Positions 17,466-24,363 of a stretch of 64,000 nucleotides of DNA are shown piece after piece. The DNA is from Klugiella xanthotipulae (lineage in GTDB: Bacteria > Actinomycetota > Actinomycetes > Actinomycetales > Microbacteriaceae), in NCBI RefSeq assembly GCF_006716695.1, contig NZ_VFPN01000001.1:868001-932000 (forward strand), written 5' to 3'. The translations under genes were made by a program, and so were the position numbers. How positions within the stretch are numbered: position 1 is the first letter of the stretch; each line of letters begins with the position of its first letter. Below the pieces are notes generated by a model that worked only from the letters and a program-made list of their open reading frames with translations, was not told where the DNA came from and ran no database searches.

Positions 17466-18401
17466 TCAGCCCTGGGCCGGAGGGGGCCTGGCGGCCTCAT
17501 CATCCGTGGACGGTTCCGGTGATTGTTCTCGTCGGCGTCCACCCGCCGACCGTTGCCACCACCGGTTCGGCGCAAAAATGGTGACCGCGATAATCGTGAG
17601 CACCCCCACAAAAATGAGTATCCACCAAGGGAAAGAGGCGGCGGTACTGGTGGAGAGATTTTCTGCGGCGGCACCCGTCGGGGCGTCGATCCGCACCCCA
17701 CGCACGAGGAGACGGTGCGAGTTCACATTAATCGGTGTGCAGGTAACGAGAGTGACGTAATCTTCGCCCGGCACAATTCTCAACGCTGACAGGTCTTCAG
17801 GTTTCACCACGAGGATCTGATCGACACGGTAATAAATGGTTCTCCCCACTGCCGTAATGCTGAAAGTGTCGCCGAGGCGAGCCTTCGCGAGGTTCGTGAA
17901 CATTAATGCCTCCGGCATACCGGAGTGTGCGGTGAGCACGCTGTGCGTTCCCGGCCCGCCAACCGGCAGGGAGGAACCAAGAAAGTGGCCGACACCACGA
18001 TCAAGGGCTTCCGCGCTCGTGTCGTGGTAAATGGGAAGGTCGATACCGAGAGAAGGAATATCCAGTTGCGCGATCGTGTCCGTATCGGGAACACGCAGCT
18101 GGCGCAGGTAATCCGCCGCCGCCGCTGTGCCCGTCGCCGGTTGGGCGGTGGTGTATGGGTCACGGAGGTCCCCAATAGGGAGGGCCCGGTTGTAATCCTC
18201 CGCAGCAGCCAGAAGCGCAGACTTCTGCTCCCCCGGCACGCCCTGAACCTGCGTGGCATACGCAGCAAGGACACCGCTTTGGGCGCTGGCAGTGAACCAG
18301 GAGGCTGCCGCGGGATACAGCATCACACTGACACCAACAACCGCAGCAACCATCAGCATCACCTGCTGCCGCCGACCCCGCGCTACACCCGTGCGCCTCA
18401 T
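17466..18401 (-). CDS. Class C (pilus) sortase
   Basis: About 311-residue membrane transpeptidase that cleaves sorting signals and polymerises pilins. It has an N-terminal transmembrane helix after RRQQ, a catalytic domain with the histidine in LTAHSGMPEA, the cysteine in VTLVTCTPINVNSHR and the arginine in LLVRGVRI, and a C-terminal transmembrane helix followed by a basic tail, the class C layout. The lid-type segment IYHDTSAEALDRG precedes the catalytic His. ATG at 18401 has GAGGGG upstream; the extension to 18461 is unlikely. It is third in the tip-pilin-sortase operon and separated from the pilin gene by a hairpin. Confidence 0.93.
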   Translation of the reverse strand: MRRTGVARGRRQQVMLMVAAVVGVSVMLYPAAASWFTASAQSGVLAAYATQVQGVPGEQKSALLAAAEDYNRALPIGDLRDPYTTAQPATGTAAAADYLRQLRVPDTDTIAQLDIPSLGIDLPIYHDTSAEALDRGVGHFLGSSLPVGGPGTHSVLTAHSGMPEALMFTNLAKARLGDTFSITAVGRTIYYRVDQILVVKPEDLSALRIVPGEDYVTLVTCTPINVNSHRLLVRGVRIDAPTGAAAENLSTSTAASFPWWILIFVGVLTIIAVTIFAPNRWWQRSAGGRRREQSPEPSTDDEAARPPPAQG

Positions 18402-18423
18402 GATTGTTTTCCCCTCACTAACG

Positions 18424-18463
18424 ACGTGGTGGAAGCCGAGGACACCCCCGACTTCCACCACGT
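18424..18463 (-). terminator. Intercistronic hairpin between pilin and sortase genes
   Basis: Perfect 12-bp arms ACGTGGTGGAAG and CTTCCACCACGT with a 16-base loop, and no T-tract. Its place between a high-abundance pilin and its sortase suggests partial termination or mRNA stabilisation that lowers sortase relative to pilin. Confidence 0.65.
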
Positions 18464-18508
18464 TATGGATGCGGTCACCGCCTGAATCGGCGGGACAGCA
18501 GCACGTTC

Positions 18509-20041
18509 TTAGGCTTCGACAGACACCCGACGACGGCTGCGGATCACCAGGAGAACAACACCCAGCATGATCACAGCGCCACTCCCGTAGAAAAGGCTCG
18601 CGCTCAGCACCGAACCTGTGAACGGAAGCTGGAATCCACCGTGAGCAGGCGAGTTCTCAATCGTGTAGTCGATGACGGTATCGTCGCTGAGAACTTCCAC
18701 CCGATACGGCTTGGCGAGGAGCTCGTAGTTGGCCGGAGCCTTCGTCTCCACAATCCAGTAGTACTGGTAGTGGCTGTCCGTCTGGGGAACTACCGCGCCG
18801 TTATACCAATCCGAATTGTGCAGACCCGAGATGGTAACCGTACCGTCGGAAGAGGTCGTCCAGGTGCTGGTAGAGGCGCCACCCTTCGTGACCACGATGG
18901 GGTTGGTCTGTGCCTGTGCGTCCGCCTCTGTGGCGAATACCCGGAACTCCGCACCCGCCAGCGCCGTCGCGGTGTTCGCCGCGCTGACCTTCTTCAGAGT
19001 CACGTTGCCGTACTTGGTTTCCGCAGGGTTGGTCGTCGTCGGGCCGCCCGGCTCCCCCGGAAGAATGGTGAAGCTGGGCAGGTTCGGGTAAACAATCGCG
19101 GTGTTCGAGATCTCACCGATCTCGTTAATCGTGGTGTTGATAACAACCTTGACCTGCGCATCGGCGTTCGCAGCCTTCGCAGCGACAAGCTTAGCCAGCC
19201 CGGCCGGGGTGAACTGAATAGTGACATCATTCGTCAGCACGGGGGTGCTGGGAGCAACGCCAATGGTGTAGTCAGTGCCCACGGTCAGAGCGGTGTCCGG
19301 GTTCGTCAGCGAAACTGTTGCGCCCGTGTAGTCAAGACGCGCGTCAAGCGGGTCCACAATCTTGTACCCGTCAATCGGGTCTACGACCGGAATGTTTCCC
19401 AGGATCGTCCAGTCCACAGAGTCACCGACCGCGTACTGCTGATAATCCTCAACAGTCTTTGTTCCCGCCTTGGTCACCACATTCTTCGGGTACACGTGAA
19501 CGTTATACAGCCACGAGTTAAGCGTGCTCGGGTTTGTGATCGGAACGGTCACCAGGAACGGCTTAGCCGGTACCGCATCCGCCGGATACCCCGTCTCGGT
19601 GACGAGGTACACACCCAGCGGCAGGTTACCCGCCGTCGCAATACCGTTCGAGTCGGTGATCACACTCGATGCATTATCGGAGGGAGCCGTCGCCGCCGCA
19701 TCCGCGGTAAGACCCGTTAACGCCGTCCACCCCGCGTTCGTCGCCAGGTTATACGTTGACGGGTCAATCCGCTTCACCGAGAACGTCACACCCGGCATTG
19801 CCGTGAGACCGCTGGTATCACCGGCAGGCAACTCGGTGCCGTCCGCGGTGAGGTTCGTCGTCGCGTTCAACTGTTCGAACTTGTGGATTGTGATCGACCC
19901 CACCGCCTGTGGGTCGGGGTTAACAAGAGACCCGGACGGGTCGGCGAAGGCCAGCGACCCTGCGCCGAGCACGAGAACCGCACCCACCGCTACCGTCGAC
20001 CCAAGCTGCAACATACGTCGCTTGATTGGTATTGAAGACAC
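18509..20041 (-). CDS. LPXTG-anchored major pilin (SpaH/EbpB-like)
   Basis: 510-residue secreted shaft pilin. N-terminal signal peptide (RMLQLGSTVAVGAVLVLGAG...AFA) is followed by Ig-like isopeptide domains, the pilin motif VHVYPKNV with the putative cross-linking Lys ~186, an E-box-like YWIVETKAPANYEL in the C-terminal CnaB-type domain, and the sorting signal LPFTG, hydrophobic helix and RSRRR tail. Known SpaH/EbpB pilins are joined Lys-to-Thr by class C sortases, encoded here just downstream. It lies second in the pilus operon. Confidence 0.93.
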   Translation of the reverse strand: MSSIPIKRRMLQLGSTVAVGAVLVLGAGSLAFADPSGSLVNPDPQAVGSITIHKFEQLNATTNLTADGTELPAGDTSGLTAMPGVTFSVKRIDPSTYNLATNAGWTALTGLTADAAATAPSDNASSVITDSNGIATAGNLPLGVYLVTETGYPADAVPAKPFLVTVPITNPSTLNSWLYNVHVYPKNVVTKAGTKTVEDYQQYAVGDSVDWTILGNIPVVDPIDGYKIVDPLDARLDYTGATVSLTNPDTALTVGTDYTIGVAPSTPVLTNDVTIQFTPAGLAKLVAAKAANADAQVKVVINTTINEIGEISNTAIVYPNLPSFTILPGEPGGPTTTNPAETKYGNVTLKKVSAANTATALAGAEFRVFATEADAQAQTNPIVVTKGGASTSTWTTSSDGTVTISGLHNSDWYNGAVVPQTDSHYQYYWIVETKAPANYELLAKPYRVEVLSDDTVIDYTIENSPAHGGFQLPFTGSVLSASLFYGSGAVIMLGVVLLVIRSRRRVSVEA

Positions 20042-20077
20042 GATACTCCTTAAATCTGATCTAACGTGATTGAATGA

Positions 20078-20094
20078 TCCTGTGAACCACAGGA
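20078..20094 (-). terminator. Small hairpin between tip-protein and pilin genes
   Basis: TCCTGTG-AAC-CACAGGA, a perfect 7-bp stem in the 81-base gap between the two pilus genes. It could be a processing or stabilising element; too weak to be called a terminator alone. Confidence 0.4.
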
Positions 20095-20122
20095 AGCTAT
20101 GAGGGGGTAACCGGTAAGACGA

Positions 20123-22351
20123 TCACATCCGGCGACGAACGCGGAACCGCGTTATCGCGACCAACGAGGCAACACACACCAGTGCGAGAAGACCGATAAC
20201 CGTGTACGGTACGCTCGGCCCGCTCCCAGCCAGGGGAAGCGCTAATGCCGGCGCATCAACAACCGTGATCGTTGACCCGCTCACCGTCACCTGCGGGTTC
20301 GCCGCTGCTGTGACGACCTGGAGGACACCGGTCGATGAGAGAGTGAACGCGACCGGCTGTGCCAACAACGAATGCCCGGCGGGAGCAGCAGTCTCCTGCA
20401 ACCAGTACGTACCAGCCCGCACACCCGTGAACTCGAACAAACCCGTCTGCCCGACAACCGGTGTCACCGTCGACCCCGCCACCGGTGACCCGGGGATACC
20501 CGCACTATCGGTGAGTACCTGGAACTGCGAGCCACCCATCGCGACCCGGCCATCATTTCCGTCACTACCCAACTTCTGGATCAGAATCCGTCCAGCGGTC
20601 TTTGTTGTCGTTGTACACACCGCAGCAACAGGTGTCACACCGGCAGCACACGTCGTCGGAGGCACGGCACCCGTCCCCGTCACAACATTCGTCACAGCCG
20701 AAGACCACGCCGTAGAACCAACAGTGACCTGATAGGTCAACACCGCTGTCTGCGGGGCTGTCAACGTCAACGATGGCGTCACCAGTTTCGGTGTGGCACC
20801 CACCGGATCAGCAAGAGAAACCGGTGCCCCACCAGCCACCGTCAACCGTGCAGAGCCCGGCACAAACGTGGCGTTATTCAGCACCTTCGACAGGTCATCA
20901 GTCAATACCACACCGGTTACAACACCACTCGAAGCAGATGCCGTCACCGTGTAGGTGATAACGTCGCCCGGCTTCACTGCCCCCTCCGCCGGGACAACTC
21001 CACCCACCGTCGCCGTCTTCGATATCGACCACACCGGCGCACGCGTCGTCGTCGTCACGGTAGACGTGTTGTTTGACACAACCGGGTCAGAATCGACACC
21101 AGCAACCGTCGCCGTATTCGTCACAACAGCACCCCCCGTCACCGGTGCCGTCCCCGACAACCGAATATTGGTGAACGCTTGACCGGCATCGAGAACACTC
21201 TTCACCCATGCGGTCTTATCCGTCCCCGCACTCGGAGTAGCGTCTGCAACGGTTGATACCGTCGAATTCGTCGCAACTGTGTATCCCGAAGGGGCCGCCG
21301 AACACACTAAGTTTTTTACCACCAACGTGCACCCCGCCGGTGCGGACACAAGCACCGGATTTGTCACATTCGCCGGGACAACATCCCGAATCGTGAAACC
21401 ATGCGAATCAGCAGGACCCGCATTAGATACAGCCACCGACCAGTTAATCGTCCCGCCCGAATCCACCAGAGCCGGAGCAGACTTCACCACCTGCAGATCC
21501 GCAGACGGAACACCTACCGAGGTGAGAACACCGCCACCCCACGAAACTGTCGGGGTAACCGCAGGACTGACCTGCCGGGTCATCCGGGCCATCATCGTAT
21601 AGACGAAGGTCACGCTCGACACCATGCCACTAACCACAACCTTGTTGGCTACCGTTTGTGGATTGAGGCCGCACATCGTCGTGTCAAGGGCCGGGTTTCG
21701 GGTCGCCTTGGTGCCGGACCAGGTCGAATCTGCATCCGACGCGATCAACTGCAACTTCGTGGCATCCGCGGGCTGACCATTGACCGCTGAAATCTCAATA
21801 TCTGCCCACGTCGCACTGCAGGCTGTCGTGGCTGCACCCGACTCCCAGCTGCCGGAGCCGAATCCCACTCTCGGATTTGCGATGGGATGCGCAAACGTGA
21901 TGGTTGCCGTACCCGTACCGCAGGAGACCGTTTTCCCGGTTGGGGGTGCCGTTCCCAGACACAACCTATTGAGGTTCGGAGAATTTTGGTTCATTAACAT
22001 CTCCACACCCGCACCCCCCAACCCAGACTTAATGCTCACGACACCATCGTCGCGGGACGTGTAAGTCATGCTGTTACCCAGCCCGGCCAGGTTGCCCGGC
22101 AGCGCCACCTGGGCCGATGTTGTGGAAGAGGGAATCACGTCCCACGGCATAGCCGTAACATATCCAGTTCCCGCAGCCGACTCAGCGGTCGCGGTTTCGG
22201 TGCTGGAAAGCCCTCCCATAACCGCGAGGAGAATCGTAACCAGGGTGGCAATAAACCGACGCATCTTTATTGAATGCTGTTTAACCCGACGGTTTTTAGC
22301 CTCCACTGACACAGGGGGGGCACTGTTTCGTGTGACGTAACTCATAGGCAT
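20123..22351 (-). CDS. Pilus tip/adhesin with DUF11 and CnaB domains, LPLAG sorting signal
   Basis: 742-residue surface protein. The signal peptide is near residues 30-57 (MRRFIATLVTILLAVMGGL...ATA). An N-terminal ~230-residue adhesin-like region with two Cys pairs follows, then a DUF11 repeat (DLQVVKSAPALVDSGGTINW...), a second DUF11-like domain (WSISKTATVGG...) and a CnaB/SpaA domain (ILIQKLGSDGNDG... YWLQETAAPAGHS). It ends with LPLAG, a hydrophobic helix and RFRVRRRM. LPLAG deviates from LPXTG at the fourth residue. By position, first in an operon with shaft pilin and class C sortase, it is probably the tip subunit. The start is uncertain: ATG 22351 or an inner ATG at 22264 just before the signal peptide. 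Confidence 0.85.
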   Translation of the reverse strand: MPMSYVTRNSAPPVSVEAKNRRVKQHSIKMRRFIATLVTILLAVMGGLSSTETATAESAAGTGYVTAMPWDVIPSSTTSAQVALPGNLAGLGNSMTYTSRDDGVVSIKSGLGGAGVEMLMNQNSPNLNRLCLGTAPPTGKTVSCGTGTATITFAHPIANPRVGFGSGSWESGAATTACSATWADIEISAVNGQPADATKLQLIASDADSTWSGTKATRNPALDTTMCGLNPQTVANKVVVSGMVSSVTFVYTMMARMTRQVSPAVTPTVSWGGGVLTSVGVPSADLQVVKSAPALVDSGGTINWSVAVSNAGPADSHGFTIRDVVPANVTNPVLVSAPAGCTLVVKNLVCSAAPSGYTVATNSTVSTVADATPSAGTDKTAWVKSVLDAGQAFTNIRLSGTAPVTGGAVVTNTATVAGVDSDPVVSNNTSTVTTTTRAPVWSISKTATVGGVVPAEGAVKPGDVITYTVTASASSGVVTGVVLTDDLSKVLNNATFVPGSARLTVAGGAPVSLADPVGATPKLVTPSLTLTAPQTAVLTYQVTVGSTAWSSAVTNVVTGTGAVPPTTCAAGVTPVAAVCTTTTKTAGRILIQKLGSDGNDGRVAMGGSQFQVLTDSAGIPGSPVAGSTVTPVVGQTGLFEFTGVRAGTYWLQETAAPAGHSLLAQPVAFTLSSTGVLQVVTAAANPQVTVSGSTITVVDAPALALPLAGSGPSVPYTVIGLLALVCVASLVAITRFRVRRRM

Positions 22352-22559
22352 TAGAGGTGTAGATCCCTTAGATACTGGTTGTGTTACTTGACAATAAGCA
22401 CGTCCTCCAGGCCGAAATCAGATAAATACGAGACTGCAGTGGGTGGGCACCGGCGGTGCAGTAGTTAAATCGGGATCTACCACGAATCGTTGAAGATCAC
22501 GGACGCACCTGCAGTGATTGTGCGCTCGTGTTGCGTAGTCCCTGAAACGCACCTGGAAC
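22352..22559. promoter_or_regulatory. Pilus operon upstream region, cut off by the IS element
   Basis: The 208 bases between the tip-protein start and the IS left end must hold the pilus promoter or have been separated from it. I see no convincing -35/-10 pair. The insertion divides this region from the LAL regulator gene on the other side. Confidence 0.4.
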
Positions 22560-22608
22560 TGGTTTGGCCTGGGTTTAGTTCCGTACTTTCAACAAGGATA
22601 GGAACACC

Positions 22609-22923
22609 ATGGCAAACAAATATGAACCAGAATTCCGTGAACGCGCGCTGCGTATGCTCACCGAAGCGCTCCCCGAGCATACGAGCCTCAACGCAGCCAG
22701 CAACCAGGTCGGCAAGCTCCTCGGTGTCTCACCAGACACGCTGCGTATCTGGCATCGTCAAACGCTGATCGATACTGGCCAAAAACCCGGCGTGACCACT
22801 GATATGAACGAGGAGAACCGGCGACTGCGCCGCGAAGTCGCTGAACTCAAGAAAGCAAACGAAGTCTTGCGAGCTGCGAGCATATTTTTCGCCAAGGAAC
22901 TCGACCCGCCACGAACGAAATGA
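22609..22923 (+). CDS. IS3-family transposase OrfA
   Basis: 104-residue DNA-binding half of the transposase: N-terminal helix-turn-helix (YEPEFRERALRML, LLGVSPDTLRIWHRQ) and a leucine-zipper-like C-terminal helix (NRRLRREVAELKKANEVLRAAS). ATG 22609 follows AAGGATAGG. The stop overlaps the orfB ATG; fusion by frameshifting, normal in IS3 elements, is possible but no A6G-type slip site is obvious at the junction. Confidence 0.93.
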   Translation: MANKYEPEFRERALRMLTEALPEHTSLNAASNQVGKLLGVSPDTLRIWHRQTLIDTGQKPGVTTDMNEENRRLRREVAELKKANEVLRAASIFFAKELDPPRTK

Positions 22924-23831
22924 TCCAATTCATCGATACCTATCGTGATCGTTTCGGGGTTGAGTTCCTGTGCTGTGTGCTGGGCTCGGCAATTCGTGGG
23001 TTTCTGACGTCCCGAGGATATCGGGCAGCGAAACACAGACTCCCGTCGGTCAGGAAACTACGCGACGAGATTCTCGTCACCGAGATCCGTCAACTCCACA
23101 AACAGCACTACAGCGTCTACGGGCGCCGCAAGATGCACGCCCTCCTCACCAGAGCAGGGTGGGTCATCGGACGCGACCAAACCGAGCGTCTGATGAAAAT
23201 CGCCGGAGTGCGTGGGGTACGTCGTTCGAAGAGAGCCTTCACAACAACGAGTGACGTCAGGGATCAGCTGCCGGGTGATCTCGTCGAACGCCAGTTCGTG
23301 GCCGACGGGCCAATGAAGTTGTTGGTGTGTGACATCACTTACGTTGCTACGTGGGCTGGGTTCGCATACACCGCGTTCATTATTGATGTCTTTGATCGTA
23401 AGATCGTTGGCTGGAACGTTGCCTCAACACTGAAAGCTGAGATACTGCCGCTGCAGGCGCTTGAGATGGCGGCCTGGCAATCAGGTGGAACGCTCGACGG
23501 GGCCGTGCATCACAGCGACCACGGATCGAACTACATGTCGATGGTCTACTCCAACCGCGTCAGAGAACTGGGGGCGATTCCTTCAACGGGGACCGTAGGT
23601 GACAGCTACGATAATGCCCTGGCCGAGTCAGTGAACGCGCTCTACAAAGCAGAACTCATCCGCATGCGTGGCCCCTGGAAAACAGTTGAGGAAGTCGAAC
23701 TCGCCACCCTGGAGTATGTGTGGTGGTGGAACAATGAGCGCCTCCACGGCGAGCTAGGCAGGCGAACCCCGGTCGAGGTTGAGACGGCGTACTATGCTGA
23801 GGCGCAGTCACTCGTGACAACCGTCGAGTGA
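22920..23831 (+). CDS. IS3-family transposase OrfB (DDE integrase core)
   Basis: 303-residue catalytic subunit. It starts with the HTH_21-like region (YGRRKMHALLTRAGWVIGRDQTERLM) and has the rve core with DDE residues: Asp in LLVCDITYVAT, Asp in VHHSDHGSNYMS and Glu in YDNALAESVNALYKAEL. The C-terminal WWNNERLHGELGRRTPVE motif is complete. The frame is intact. Confidence 0.95.
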   Translation: MIQFIDTYRDRFGVEFLCCVLGSAIRGFLTSRGYRAAKHRLPSVRKLRDEILVTEIRQLHKQHYSVYGRRKMHALLTRAGWVIGRDQTERLMKIAGVRGVRRSKRAFTTTSDVRDQLPGDLVERQFVADGPMKLLVCDITYVATWAGFAYTAFIIDVFDRKIVGWNVASTLKAEILPLQALEMAAWQSGGTLDGAVHHSDHGSNYMSMVYSNRVRELGAIPSTGTVGDSYDNALAESVNALYKAELIRMRGPWKTVEEVELATLEYVWWWNNERLHGELGRRTPVEVETAYYAEAQSLVTTVE

Positions 23832-23868
23832 TGAACAAAATAGTCGGAACTAAACCCAGGCCAAACCA

Positions 23869-24363
23869 AACAGAGTGGAAGAACATCTCCACCCCAGCGT
23901 CCTCACGGAACTCGATCGAGTACAACCGGGACATGATGACGCCTCCCTCTCCCGAACGATGGGAAAGGAAACCAATCATGGATACTTTTTTCAGACTTTA
24001 CGGGATCAATTGCGGTTATTGTTCTCTTTAACACTGAAGGCCAGTATTTTGGGCGCATCGGAGTTTTAGGGAACGACCGTGCACCATGAACGCTATGGGG
24101 AGTGTTGTGAATAACGTATGTAACGGTAAGGGTCGTTATCGAGAGAAGGCGCTCGACACCCCGACGGTCGAGTTTATAGCCGATCCGCCCGCTGGAGGAG
24201 CAGGGCCAGCATGCCTCCATCTCGTGACGAGATCACCCCACCCCACCGGCACTAGCAGAGCACGCCGGGTCACCCTATGAGAACCCGCCCTCAACGCATT
24301 GGTGATCATCCGCACCACCCGGTTCGAGAGAACCACCCCGTGGATGTCAGGAAGAAGCTCACA
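23869..24363. other. Region between the IS element and the LAL regulator
   Basis: About 495 bases, less GC-rich than neighbours near 23975-24080. It contains a 17-codon plus-strand frame at 23978-24031 with a strong SD (AAAGGAAA), which could be a leader peptide for the regulator mRNA, and no other supported gene. It probably holds the regulator's promoter. Confidence 0.4.

Larger units (their letters stand above)
22560..23868 (+). mobile_element. IS3-family insertion sequence, complete, with 3-bp target duplication
   Basis: 1309 bp bounded by 24-bp perfect terminal inverted repeats: left end TGGTTTGGCCTGGG... at 22560-22583 and right end ...CCCAGGCCAAACCA at 23845-23868, with the TG...CA termini usual for IS3. 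The bases AAC flank both sides (22557-22559 and 23869-23871), the 3-bp target duplication expected for the family. Two transposase frames, orfA and orfB, overlap by ATGA. All features look intact, suggesting a recent, possibly active, insertion. Confidence 0.95.
22497..23934 (-). pseudogene. Possible small gene interrupted by the IS element
   Basis: On the minus strand an ATG at 23934 has a strong SD (GGGAGG, 7 bases upstream). Its frame runs 22 codons to the IS right end. When the IS and one AAC copy are removed, the frame continues without a stop for 19 more codons through 22556-22500 and ends at 22497-22499. The rebuilt 41-residue product matches nothing I recognise. It may be a real disrupted small gene or a chance frame. 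Confidence 0.3.

Noticed and set aside
18641-19720. 359-codon plus-strand open frame
   Set aside because: Antisense to the major pilin gene; Arg/Val-rich with no recognisable domain.
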